From positions 9,665 through 73,664 of the forward strand of contig JADJVX010000005.1 in NCBI GenBank assembly GCA_016710385.1: a stretch of 64,000 nt of DNA. The letters run 5' to 3'. Made by a program: the position numbers and the translations under genes. The notes under the pieces were generated by a model that was not told where the DNA came from, searched no databases, and was given only the letters and a program-made list of their open reading frames with translations. Positions 54,920-63,910 of the stretch are shown here, in pieces (position 1 is the stretch's first letter; each line of letters opens with the position of its first letter). The stretch is from Actinomycetales bacterium (GTDB lineage Bacteria > Actinomycetota > Actinomycetes > Actinomycetales > Dermatophilaceae).

Positions 54920-55968
54920 CGTATTGAGCCTTCACGTGGGTCGGGGCCAGGTGGATGTAGCGGGTGGTGGTGTCGACGTGGGCGTGTCCGAGTAGGGCCT
55001 GCATGACGGCCAGGTTGGACCCCGGCCTCGGCCAGCGCGGTCCCGAAGGTGTGCCGCAGTGCGTGTGGGGCGCCAGCGCCGACACCGGCGATGCCGCGGT
55101 GGTAGCGGAAGATCGTGCGCAGCCCGGCCGGGGACAGTCGCTGCCCGCGGGTGGGGCCCTTGGCGACCAGGAACAGGGCCGGGCTCACGCTCTCGCCTCG
55201 CTCGGTCAGCAGGTACTGCGACAGGACGCTGGCGAGGTCGATGTCGAAGGGCACCCGCCGGTCCTTGCCGCCCTTGCCGTGTACGAGCAGCCAGCGGGCG
55301 CCGATATCGACGTCGACGATGTCCAGGGCCAGCACATCGCACGAGCGCAGCCCGCAGTAGAGCATGAGCCCCGCCATCGCCAGGTCCCGGCGGCAGCGCA
55401 GGCTCCCAAGCAGCGCGGCGACCTCGGCCCGGGTCAACGCCCGCGGCAGCCGCCGCGCGGTGCGCAGCCGCAGCCGCGACCTGGGTGCGGGGCGGCGCTT
55501 GGTGTGCGCCAGTAGACCGGAGCGTTCTCCGGGCGCGAACCACGCCGACGGCTTGCCCTTGGGGATCGGGTTCGGGGCCTCGGGGGAACGCATGCTGCGG
55601 TACTCGAACATGCCGCTGACCGCGGCCAGGCGCAGGTTGATCGACGTCGCCGCCAACCTGTCGACCTGGTTGCCCTGCATGTCAAGAACATTCGGGCTTG
55701 GGCGGCCGGTGACTCTCTCGTGTCGGCAGGAGCTGAGGAACGCCAAGACGGTGTCGGTGGTGACCTCCTCGAGCCGGACACCGGTTCGCTCCAGCCACCG
55801 GCCGAAGGCGAGCAGCCCGTACCCGTAGGTGCGGATCGTTCGAGGGGAGTAGTTCCGATCCTGCAGATACCCCAGATACGCGTTCGGCAGGTCCAGTACC
55901 CCCTCGTCGGCCCCGGCCAGCCGCCACGACCCCGAAGACCCCTCCAACACGAGCTGTGCCTCACTCAC
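54882..55968 (-). pseudogene. Tyrosine recombinase with a late frameshift
   Basis: A site-specific recombinase of about 362 residues if repaired. Core-binding domain: LGYLQDRNYSPRTIRTYGYG. Catalytic domain: AGLMLYCGLRSCDVLALD with the first Arg, GKGGKDRRVPFD with the Lys, and PHALRHTFGTALAEAGV with His-x-x-Arg. An extra base near 55017 shifts the frame just before NLAVMQALLGHAHVDTTTRYIH, which carries the second His and the catalytic Tyr. As read, the enzyme lacks its nucleophile. The overlap with a second recombinase suggests a recombinase-in-trio element. Confidence 0.75.
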
Positions 55969-56042
55969 ACCCCATCCCTACGCCCAGGCCACCTCCGATA
56001 CCAGCACCCCTGCCGCCCACGACGCAGTGATGTAGACCCCGA

Positions 56043-56132
56043 TTAGCCGGTTAACAGGCAGTCCGCGACCGTCCCGATCGAGGGTCTGATGCCCTCTTGG
56101 GCGAGGTGGTCGGTGAACGCGATCGAGGTGTA
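56043..56132 (-). pseudogene. IS3-family OrfB continuation, truncated
   Basis: Reads YTSIAFTDHLAQEGIRPSIG after the inserted element B copy 2, in the same frame as the upstream part that ends ...HADAGSQ. Normal members continue with the G-D-x-x-D-N-A-x-x-E segment; here the sequence changes after about TVAD and stops soon after, so the catalytic Glu is lost. Confidence 0.75.
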
Positions 56133-56135
56133 CTG

Positions 56136-57586
56136 ATTGGGTTCAACTGGTCGATGCAACACCGGCTTGTTGGAGCAACAGTAGGTGCTCGTGGAAGGCC
56201 TCGGTTGGCGTTTTCCATCCCAGGGTCTTGTGGGGGCGGGTGTTGAGGGCATGGGCCACGGCTTCGAGCTCGGAGGGGTTCCAGCGGGACAAGTCGGTGC
56301 CTTTGGGCAGGTACTGGCGCAGCAGGCCGTTGGTGTTCTCGTTCGTGCCTCGCTGCCATGGTGAGTGGGGGTCGGCGAAGAAGACCGGGATGCCGGTCTC
56401 GACGGTGAAGGCGGCGTGTGCGGCCATCTCCTTGCCACGGTCCCAGGTCAGCGACCTGGCCAGCTGGGTCGGCAGGGTCGACATCGTGTTCGTCAGGGCC
56501 GTCTTCATCGCGGCCGCTCCGTACCCTCCCAGCGGTGGCCCGTTCCTGGTTCGGTGGCCGGGGAACCAGCCGTCTTCGCGAGGTAGGTGGACCAAGAGGG
56601 TGAACTTGGTGACGCGCTCGACGACGGTACCGACGGCGGAGCGTTCCAGCCCGATCATCAGGTCGCCTTCCCAGTGCCCAGGCACGGCCCGGTCCGCGAC
56701 CTCGGGTGGTCGTTGGCTGATCAGGGTCCCGGGCGTGACGTGCGCCCAGGTCTTTCGGCGGGAGCGTTCCGCGGCGCGCGCAGCGCGCGGCCGGTGCGCA
56801 GCGACCAGACCAGTTCCCGCCTCAGGGCGCCGCGGCCCTCGATGTACAGCGACTGGTAGATCGCCTCGTGGCTGATCCGCATGGACTCATCATCGGGGAA
56901 GTCGAGCTTGAGCCGGCCAGAGATCTGCTCCGGGCTCCACGCCCACATCCACGCCCGGTCCCGACGGTGAGGCTTGTTGTTGCCGGTGAACCGCGGCGCC
57001 GGTGGCCCGGGCACGACAATGCCGTCCGGGCGGCGGATCTGACCGGATAGGCGTTCTTGGACGTAGGCGTGCAAGCGGGAATTGGCCACCAGCTTGGCGA
57101 CCTTCGGGCGCCGCGCGGCCAGGTCCGCCTTCCACTGCGCCACCGAGGCCCGGTACTCCAGCTTCCCGCCCCGAGTCGCAGCGTTACGCCGCAGCTCGCG
57201 TGAAATGGTGCCCGGATCCCGCCCGAGCTCGCGGGCGATCTCCCGCACCCCCTTGTCCTGGGCTTTGAGGATCGCGATCTCCTCCCGCTCGGTCAGCGAC
57301 AGGTACCGCCCCGAGAGGGGCTTGTGAATGTCCGAAGGCGGCATCCCGCCAGCGTGGTGGTACCAACGCTGCCCCACCGGCGCCGACACCCCGGCCGCAG
57401 CCGAGGCCTCGATCGGGAGCAACCCGTCGGCGATACCGGACCAGAACCTCGCGACCACTTCGCGTGGGAACTTCGGATGCCCAGGCGAGCGGAGCTTGGG
57501 CCTGATCGCCCGATCCGCGGCCTGCTGACGACGAGCCATTCAACACCTCCCATGACGAGGTGTTGCGACGACCAGTTGAATCCGCC
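56136..57586 (-). mobile_element. IS30-family insertion sequence (element B, copy 2)
   Basis: 1451 bp, the same ends as copy 1 (ATTGGGTTC here is the complement of GAACCCAAT; the other end GAATCCGCC is the complement of GGCGGATTC). Flanked by a 3-bp repeat CTG on the plus strand (56133-56135 and 57587-57589), which is CAG in the sense of the interrupted gene. Inverted relative to copy 1, 3 kb away. Confidence 0.85.
56143..57539 (-). pseudogene. IS30-family transposase (element B, copy 2), one frameshift
   Basis: The N-terminal 250 codons are open (MARRQQAADRAIRPKLRSPG to RTGRALRAPR). Then GGG is shortened to GG near 56781, shifting frame; the C-terminal core resumes (GHWEGDLMIG, LTWDRGKEMAAH, RGTNENTNGLLRQYLPKGTD). 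Copy 1 is correct at this spot but broken elsewhere, so combining both copies gives a complete protein. Confidence 0.8.
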
Positions 57587-58243
57587 CTGCGACCCGGCGT
57601 CGGCGTGACCGATCAGTTCGCCAGGCACGACAGCGTGTCCGTCGCGGTTGCGTTGCCACAGCGCGATCCGCAAGGGGACATCGACCAGGTCGACGACCTT
57701 GCTGGTCGAGGCGTTCCAGGCCACGATCTTCTGGGCGAACACGTCGAGGATGAACGCCACATACACGAACCCGGCCCAGGTCCGGACGTACGTGAAGTCC
57801 ATGACCCAGGTCCGGTTCGGGGCATCGGCGGTGAAGTCCCGGTCCAGCAGATCCCCGGCCCGGCGTCCGTCCTTGGCCGGGATGGTGGTCCGAGCCGGTT
57901 TGCCCCGGCGAATCCCTTGCAGGCCAAGGAATCTCATCGCCCGGTCGACCGAGCCTGGCGAAGCGTCCGGCAGGGACCGACGCACCAGCGCGGTCATCTT
58001 CCGTCGCCCATACAGCCCTTCAGGGGCCAACCGGCGCCGCCCGGTATGGTCGGTCGTCCAGGCCGCGGCGCGGACGACGTCCTCGACTGCGGCGTCGGTC
58101 AAGGTCCGAACGCAGGGCCGCCCGGCGCGCCAGGCCCGGTAGGTCCGCGCGGCGACCTGACAGCCCTGCTCCCGCAGCACTCGACAGACCGACTCGACCG
58201 CGTGGCCCTGGCCTCTCATGGCGTCAATGAACCCCATGATCAC
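57587..58243 (-). pseudogene. IS3-family OrfB, N-terminal two thirds, interrupted
   Basis: 219 codons: MIMGFIDAMRGQGHAVESVC, a helix-turn-helix domain, then the integrase core with WVMDFTYVRTWAGFVYVAFI (first Asp) and IGHADAGSQ (second Asp). The frame is cut after CAG (Gln) by element B copy 2. The GTG at 58243 overlaps the orfA stop as GTGA. Confidence 0.85.
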
Positions 58244-58551
58244 CGGTTGCGGGGGTCGAGTTCCCCCACGAAGAAACTTGTCGCGGCCTTCAGCACCGCG
58301 ACGTCCTCACGCAGGCGCCGGTTCTCCGCTTTCAGCCGGCGGATCTCCTCCAGCTCGCCGCTGGTCACGCCCGGACGGTCACCGGCGTCCACGCTGGCCT
58401 GCGTCACCCACCGGCGCAACGACTCCTTGCCGACACCAACCTGCCTGGACACCGCCAGCACCGCGGCCGTCATCGTCGGGTACTCCGCCCGGTGCTCCAA
58501 CACCAGACGCACAGCTCGAGCCTTCAGCTCGGGTTCAATCACCTTCGGCAT
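58240..58551 (-). CDS. IS3-family transposase OrfA (second element)
   Basis: 103 residues: MPKVIEPELKARAVRLVLEH, helix-turn-helix around MTAAVLAVSRQVGVGKESLRRW, and a coiled coil EEIRRLKAENRRLREDVAVL. Intact, although its OrfB partner is interrupted and truncated, so the element cannot move by itself. Confidence 0.85.
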   Translation of the reverse strand: MPKVIEPELKARAVRLVLEHRAEYPTMTAAVLAVSRQVGVGKESLRRWVTQASVDAGDRPGVTSGELEEIRRLKAENRRLREDVAVLKAATSFFVGELDPRNR

Positions 58552-58604
58552 GTGCTCATCCTCCTGGACTCAAACAGGAGCGGCATCAAACCGTGGGCGG
58601 TTCA

Positions 58605-59071
58605 GAGTGACCAGCACCAACCCTGCCAGCCAGCCCCAGGCCAGCCACAACGAAGACTTACAGGGGATTCACATCAGGGCGTACAGCTCGGGCTGACCTC
58701 CGGCAGGGTGAACCCGACGCTGTACTGCACGCCACGGCCGTGCAGCCAGTCAAGGAAGTCGTGGTTGCGTCCGGCACCGTCGGTGCGGACGGGGCCCTTG
58801 CCACCCTCCAAGGGCTGCAAGTGAACCTTGGGCACTTCGCCCACCCTCGATTGGGATGAGCCGTCAAACTAATCGAGTCCGCCCAAGCCACGTGGCGTAC
58901 CATCAACGCACCCACCTCGTCGCGCTCATCTGCGCCGGCGCCGCGTTCAAGAATGGCTTCTCGTCGAACGAGACCAAGACCAGCCCGACCACGGACCAGG
59001 AGGCGAACAGCAAGTCCCATAACACGCCCCTCCACAGGTCTTGACTATTGCTCACCTGCTCGCGCGTCGCC
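58605..59071. other. Boundary of the IS region with no intact gene
   Basis: 467 bases between the IS3-family end and the acyltransferase-like gene. Part is an IS1380-like transposase remnant (separate entry). The rest holds a short minus-strand stretch with a hydrophobic segment LWDLLFASWSVVGLVLVSF, which may be a gene remnant but has no recognised homologue. No RNA gene or promoter is evident. Confidence 0.4.
58674..58852 (-). pseudogene. IS1380-like transposase remnant
   Basis: An open stretch of about 59 codons reads VPKVHLQPLEGGKGPVRTDG, then AGRNHDFLDWLHGRGVQYSV and GFTLPEVS, which matches the middle of IS1380-family transposases (VRxDxAGxTHxFLDWL...YSVGF). The catalytic Asp of the RTDGAG motif is present, but both ends are missing. 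It is bounded by the IS3-family end on one side. Confidence 0.6.
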
Positions 59072-60340
59072 TCAGGGGCGTAGGTAGATCTTCTGGCTGT
59101 GCAGCACACCGGCGATTGCGGCCCATACGGCGACGGCGAGGGCCGCCAGCGGCAGCGGCTCGGTCGCTGAACCACCAACGCCCATTCGGATGGTGTCGAG
59201 GTAGCTGCCCGCGCCCAGCGTGGGTCGGGCGAGCAGCGTGAGACTCAGGACGTGAGAACCGAAATAGACCAACAGGCTGTTGCGTCCCAGGGCCACGAGT
59301 GGCCAGGTCATCGCTCTGGACACCCCCCACCTCGACCATGGGCCGCTGTCGAGCAGCAGGTGCAGCACGAGCAGGGCAACCACGACCGGCACACCGATGG
59401 TCAAGGCGAACGGCGGAGTCCAGAGCCGTTTCATGGTCAGGGTCTGGCTCGCGACCCACCAGGTGGTCAGCACCAGTACCGACACGACGGCCAGCGCAGA
59501 TCCCACCAGGTGCACGATGGACGCCCAGCCCGGCCGGCGGCGCACCCGCAGGATGTGGCCCATCGTGGCGCCCGCGGACGCCGAGACCACCGCGCCGATC
59601 ATCGTCACCACACCTTCCGGTTCGAAGCCGGAGGTCCCGCCGTCATAGATGTGCGAGGCACCGAACAGCGCCGGATCGATCAGGCCGGAGGGATTGCAGG
59701 TCGGGGTCATCACCCCGCCCGGGCAGCGCTGGGCGAACGCATGCAGGGCGACGGTCACTGCAATCGCCAATGCGACGGTCCAGATCAGCCACTGCCACCA
59801 CTGCTTCATGATCAGGTGCAGCAGGGCAACAATGCAGACAACGACGGCGTAGGTCTGCAGGACCCCGAACAGCCGCAACGTCCCCCAGTCCACCCGGCCG
59901 TCGACGGCCCACTGCACGTGGGCGTTATAGAGGATCCCGACAGCGATAAGAATGACGATTCGTCGCAGAGTTGGCGCAAGCAACACCCGCTTCCCGTAGG
60001 CATAGGCCAACCCGCAACCGGTCAGTGTGACGAAGATCGGGAAGACGACGTCGACCGGGTGGATCCCCGCCCATGGCGCATGTTCGAACCACGCCGGCCC
60101 ATCCCACCAGGTATTCACTGCCACGCTCCCGACGAGCATGATCCCGCGTGCCACATCGAGACCGCGGGCTCGCCCGACCGGCGCTGGTGGGGTGATCGGG
60201 GGCTCGAGGTGCATCACCGCGGGCTGGAGTTCATTCGTCGAGCTGGGGGCCCCGAGAGTCACCGAGTCATCGTGGCACACCACGGTGAGGGTTGGTCCGG
60301 TGCGACGACGGGGATTCCACCCCGGTCGAGCGTCAGCCAC
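59072..60340 (-). CDS. Heparan-alpha-glucosaminide acetyltransferase-like membrane protein (DUF1624-type)
   Basis: 422 residues with about ten helices. The N-terminal core GRARGLDVARGIMLVGSVAV, then HAPWAGIHPVDVVFPIFVTLTG, is the signature of bacterial proteins related to lysosomal heparan N-acetyltransferase, which move an acyl group across the membrane onto a sugar. The His in HAPWAG is the candidate acyl carrier. The family also contains surface-polymer O-acyl transferases. The GTG at 60340 lies inside the end of the DUF6350 gene (8-bp overlap). An ATG 43 codons later (MHLEPPITPP) is an alternative start. Confidence 0.78.
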   Translation of the reverse strand: MADARPGWNPRRRTGPTLTVVCHDDSVTLGAPSSTNELQPAVMHLEPPITPPAPVGRARGLDVARGIMLVGSVAVNTWWDGPAWFEHAPWAGIHPVDVVFPIFVTLTGCGLAYAYGKRVLLAPTLRRIVILIAVGILYNAHVQWAVDGRVDWGTLRLFGVLQTYAVVVCIVALLHLIMKQWWQWLIWTVALAIAVTVALHAFAQRCPGGVMTPTCNPSGLIDPALFGASHIYDGGTSGFEPEGVVTMIGAVVSASAGATMGHILRVRRRPGWASIVHLVGSALAVVSVLVLTTWWVASQTLTMKRLWTPPFALTIGVPVVVALLVLHLLLDSGPWSRWGVSRAMTWPLVALGRNSLLVYFGSHVLSLTLLARPTLGAGSYLDTIRMGVGGSATEPLPLAALAVAVWAAIAGVLHSQKIYLRP

Positions 60341-61544
60341 GCCCCGTCGCGAACCTCGTGGTCAAGCCGGTCCACGCGAACCACAGCAGCGCCCCCAGCG
60401 CGACGAGCCCGGTGAGCGCGGCAGAAGTGATGACAGGTGCAGGACCCACTGCGTCGAGTCGTCCCGAGCCCGCCGATCCGGTGGCCAGTGCCGCCAGCAC
60501 GCAGGTCACCACACCCAGCAACCCGACCGCGACAATCGCACTGAGCGCCTTGACCCGCCAGCTACCCAGCCGGGACCACTGCCCGTCGGCCCAGCGTCCG
60601 ACGAGAAGGCCGACGATCACCGGCAAGGCCAGCGCGACCTTCGTCCAACCGGGGTACTCGCCGTCGGGCGGGACCAGGCCCAGGACGGGGAGCATGGGCA
60701 GCAAACCGGGATGGGACCCGTCGAGCCCGATGTGCCCTCCGGCCGTCACCTGGAACCCCGGGCCGGCCAGCACCGCCAGCGCCCAGACGCCGAGGTTGGG
60801 CACGAAGAACAGCTGCCCCAGGGTGAGCAGCAGGCCGCCGACCAGACCGGGTGCGACCGCCCCATAGAGACCGGTGACCGCGTCCCACCGCGCCAACAGG
60901 GCGACGAGCAGGACGACGGCTGACAGGACTCCGAGGGCACCCAGGCCCCGCGCCGCGGGCTCCACACCACGCACGACCCAGACGGGTATGCCGGCCAGCC
61001 GGGTCGGCAGCCGGTCGTCCTCACGCACCAGCGCACGGGCCAGTTCCACCGCGAGCGCCGAGACCGGCAGGCCGAGTGCGACAAGCAGGCCGACGATCGT
61101 GGGACGCGCCGGCCCCAACCCGGTGAGCACCGCCGCGAGAAGGATCGCCACGGCATACCCGCCGATGAAGTCGGCCGAGAAGCGTCCCCAGGCGACGGCG
61201 TCCTGGGCAGGGCCACTGTCGGGGCCACTGTCGCGGCCGCGTTCGAGGGTGCGCAGCGTCACCCACAGTGCCCCGAGCCAGAGCCCCAGCGGAGTGAGCG
61301 AGATGGTGGCGCTGCCGGCCGTCACCGCAGACCCGTGGCCGAGCAGCCAGGCGGCGCTGGCGAAGCCGACGGCCTCGGTGAAATCCGCGGTGCCCGCCGC
61401 CGAGGTGCCCCACCCGAGGGCGACACATAGCACGACGGCCGACCAGGTGATCGTGGCGGCCACCAGCCCGGACCGCAGACCCGGCAGGCGAGCGTCGACA
61501 CGGTCCAGGCGCAGTCCGGTGCGAAGGCGCTGCAGGGTGCTCAT
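60333..61544 (-). CDS. DUF6350 membrane protein
   Basis: 403 residues with about ten hydrophobic helices (for example AATITWSAVVLCVALGWG, VALALPVIVGLLVGRWADG, VGLLGVVTCVLAALAT) and the sequence PNLGVWALAVLAGPGFQV, typical of the actinobacterial DUF6350 family, which some annotations link to cell division. In many actinobacteria it lies between sucD and purN. Here sucD is upstream as expected, but purN is 34.6 kb away. A hairpin separates it from sucD. Function unknown. Confidence 0.8.
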   Translation of the reverse strand: MSTLQRLRTGLRLDRVDARLPGLRSGLVAATITWSAVVLCVALGWGTSAAGTADFTEAVGFASAAWLLGHGSAVTAGSATISLTPLGLWLGALWVTLRTLERGRDSGPDSGPAQDAVAWGRFSADFIGGYAVAILLAAVLTGLGPARPTIVGLLVALGLPVSALAVELARALVREDDRLPTRLAGIPVWVVRGVEPAARGLGALGVLSAVVLLVALLARWDAVTGLYGAVAPGLVGGLLLTLGQLFFVPNLGVWALAVLAGPGFQVTAGGHIGLDGSHPGLLPMLPVLGLVPPDGEYPGWTKVALALPVIVGLLVGRWADGQWSRLGSWRVKALSAIVAVGLLGVVTCVLAALATGSAGSGRLDAVGPAPVITSAALTGLVALGALLWFAWTGLTTRFATGRG

Positions 61545-61582
61545 GACCCGCCTATCGTCCCTGGCCCGGCCGCGGAAACGGC

Positions 61583-61617
61583 TCAGGGCGCGCCGGGGAA
61601 TCCCCGACGCGCCCTGA
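61583..61617. terminator. Terminator after sucD
   Basis: Inverted repeat 61583-61598 / 61602-61617 (TCAGGGCGCG with CGCGCCCTGA, then CCGGGG with CCCCGA, one mismatch) and a 3-base loop AAT. It lies 11 bases after the sucD stop on the minus strand. Confidence 0.8.
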
Positions 61618-61627
61618 AGGGCGGGAA

Positions 61628-62521
61628 TCAGCCGGCCAGGCCCGCCATGATCTCGCGCATCAACGCAGCGGTCTCGGACGGGGTCTTGCCGACCTTGACG
61701 CCGGCGGCCTCGAGGGCCTCCTTCTTGGCCTGTGCCGTGCCGGAGGAGCCCGAGACGATCGCGCCGGCGTGGCCCATCGTCTTGCCCTCGGGTGCGGTGA
61801 AGCCGGCGACATAGCCGACCACCGGCTTGGTCACGTGCTCGGCGATGTATGCCGCGGCCCGCTCCTCGGCGTCGCCACCGATCTCACCGATCATGACGAT
61901 CGCGTCGGTGTCGGGGTCCTCCTCGAACGCCTTGAGGCAGTCGATGTGCGTGGTGCCGATGATCGGGTCGCCGCCGATGCCGACGCCGGTCGAGAAGCCG
62001 TAGTCGCGCAGCTCGAACATCATCTGGTAGGTCAAGGTGCCCGACTTGGACACCAGGCCGATCCGGCCCGGACCGGAGATGTCCGCGGGGATGATGCCCG
62101 CGTTGGACTGTCCGGGGCTGATCAGGCCGGGGCAGTTGGGGCCGATGAGGCGGGTGGTGCCCTTGTCCTTGGCGTAGTTGTAGAACTCGGCGGTGTCCTT
62201 GACCGCGACCCCCTCGGTGATGACGACCGCGAGCGGGATGCCTGCGTCGACCGCTTCGATGACTGCGGCCTTCGTGAACGCCGCCGGCACGAAGATCACC
62301 GACACGTCGGCGCCGGTGGCAGCCATCGCGTCCGCAACGGTGCCGAAGACCGGCACCTGCTGGCCCCCGGGGAAGTCCACGGTCGTGCCTGCCTTGCGCG
62401 GGTTGACGCCGCCGACGATGGCGGTGCCGGAGGCGATCATGCGGGTCGTGTGCTTCATACCCTCGGAACCGGTCATGCCCTGGACGATGACCTTGCTGTC
62501 CTTGGTGAGGAAGATTGCCAT
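61628..62521 (-). CDS. sucD: Succinate-CoA ligase alpha subunit
   Basis: 297 residues; with SucC it makes ATP or GTP from succinyl-CoA in the TCA cycle. CoA-binding domain: KVIVQGMTGSEGMKHTTRMI and GGVNPRKAGTTVDF. Ligase domain: IGPNCPGLISPGQ, SKSGTLTYQMMFELRDYGFS and the phospho-histidine loop KTMGHAGAIVSGSSGTA. The ATG at 62521 starts 35 bases after the sucC stop. No frameshift is visible, in contrast to sucC. Confidence 0.96.
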   Translation of the reverse strand: MAIFLTKDSKVIVQGMTGSEGMKHTTRMIASGTAIVGGVNPRKAGTTVDFPGGQQVPVFGTVADAMAATGADVSVIFVPAAFTKAAVIEAVDAGIPLAVVITEGVAVKDTAEFYNYAKDKGTTRLIGPNCPGLISPGQSNAGIIPADISGPGRIGLVSKSGTLTYQMMFELRDYGFSTGVGIGGDPIIGTTHIDCLKAFEEDPDTDAIVMIGEIGGDAEERAAAYIAEHVTKPVVGYVAGFTAPEGKTMGHAGAIVSGSSGTAQAKKEALEAAGVKVGKTPSETAALMREIMAGLAG

Positions 62522-62556
62522 GTGTCTGCCTTAGTCCTTAGTCCTCGTCGGGGCGA

Positions 62557-63759
62557 TCAGTTCTGGGCCGCGGCCAGCTCGGCCACGCGACGGGCAGCGC
62601 CGTCCATGGTGTCGACACGCTCGAGCAATGGGAGCTTCGCCTCGTCGAGGATCGCGCGTCCCTGCTCGGCGTTGTTGCCGTCCAGGCGCACGACCAGGGG
62701 CTTGGGCGTCTTGCCGTGGCTGGCCAGGATGTCGTACGCCTTGACGATGCCGTCGGCCACCGCGTCGCACGCGGTGATACCGCCGAAGACGTTGACGAAG
62801 ACCGCCTTGACCTGCGGGTCCTCGAAGATGACGTCGAGGCCGTTGGCCATGACCTCGGCGTTGGCGCCGCCACCGATGTCGAGGAAGTTGGCCGGGCTGG
62901 GGTGCGAGCCGTCGGCGGAGGTGAACTCCTCACCGGCATACGCGACGACGTCGAGGGTGGACATGACCAGGCCGGCGCCGTTGCCGATGATCCCGACGTT
63001 GCCGCCGAGCTTGACGTAGTTGAGGGTTGCGCTCGATCGCGAGAACCTCGAGCGGGTCGGTCTTGGAGTGGTCGACGTACTGCTCGTGCTCGGGGTGACG
63101 GAAGTCGGAGTTGCCGTCGATGGAGACCTTGCCGTCGAGCGCGACGATCTGGCCGTCCTCGGTCTTGACCAGCGGGTTGACCTCGACGAGCGTGGCGTCC
63201 TCGCCGTTGTAGACGTCCCACAGTTTGCGGATGACGTTGGCGATGGCCGCCTTGTCGGCCTCGTCGAAGCCGGCCGCGTCGACGATTTCGGCAGCCTTGG
63301 CTGCGTCGATGCCGACGTTGGGGTCGACGGCGACCCTGGCCAGGGCTTCGGGGCGCTCGACGGCGAGGGTCTCGATGTCCATGCCGCCCTCCTTGCTGCA
63401 CATCGCGAGGTAGGTGCGGTTTGCGCGGTCCAGCAGGATCGAGAAGTAGTACTCCTGCGCGATCTTGGCACCCTGGGCGATCATGACCGTCTTGACGGTG
63501 TGGCCCTTGATGTCCATCCCGAGAATGGCCTCGGCCGCCCTCGGCAGCAGCCTCGGGGCTCTTGACGACCTGACGCCACCCGCCTTGCCACGGCCGCCGG
63601 TCTTGACCTGGGCCTTGACGACGACCACCCCGCCGCTCTTGGCACCGACCCGCTCAGCCGCTGCCTGCGCGCCTGCGGTGTGCGGGCGATCTCGCCGGCC
63701 AGCACGGGGACCCCGTGCGCCTCGAAGATGTCGCGTGCTTGGTACTCGTACAGATCCAC
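62557..63759 (-). pseudogene. sucC: Succinate-CoA ligase beta subunit, frameshifted as read
   Basis: ADP/GDP-binding subunit. Recognisable blocks lie in different frames: MDLYEYQARDIFEAHGVPVL (start GTG 63759); then VVVVKAQVKTGGRGKAGGV and AILGMDIKGHTVKTVMIAQG through KLWDVYNGEDATLVEVNPLV; and LNYVKLGGNVGIIGNGAGLV to the end at 62557. Shifts occur near 63680, at two compensating points within about 63540-63590, and near 63030 (an extra C in CCC). Between them every family block is conserved. As this is a central-metabolism gene next to an intact sucD, indel errors in the assembly are the likeliest cause, but that cannot be shown here. Confidence 0.85.
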
Positions 63760-63910
63760 GGGCGTCCGTCCTCGTCGTCGAAGGGGCCTGACCTTCCGGG
63801 CACAGCGCGTTTCCACGCCGACCCGGGGGGCTCATTCGGACTGTAGTGCACGGGCGGAAAGGCCACGGCGCACGCTCCCCCCGCCATGAGGAACATCACC
63901 CACCCGGACT

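Larger units (their letters stand above)
56043..58604 (-). mobile_element. Second IS3-family insertion sequence, interrupted and left-truncated
   Basis: Its right end at 58604 reads TGAACCGCCCACGG inward on the minus strand, a TGA-type IS3 end. It holds orfA, the start of orfB, an inserted IS30-family element B copy (56136-57586), and the continuation of orfB. The other end is missing; orfB breaks off near 56060, where unrelated DNA leading to the recombinase cluster begins. Confidence 0.75.

Noticed and set aside
51690..57586. A composite transposon bounded by the two IS30-family element B copies
   Set aside because: Each copy has its own complete 3-bp target duplication and lies inside a different transposase gene, so they inserted independently.
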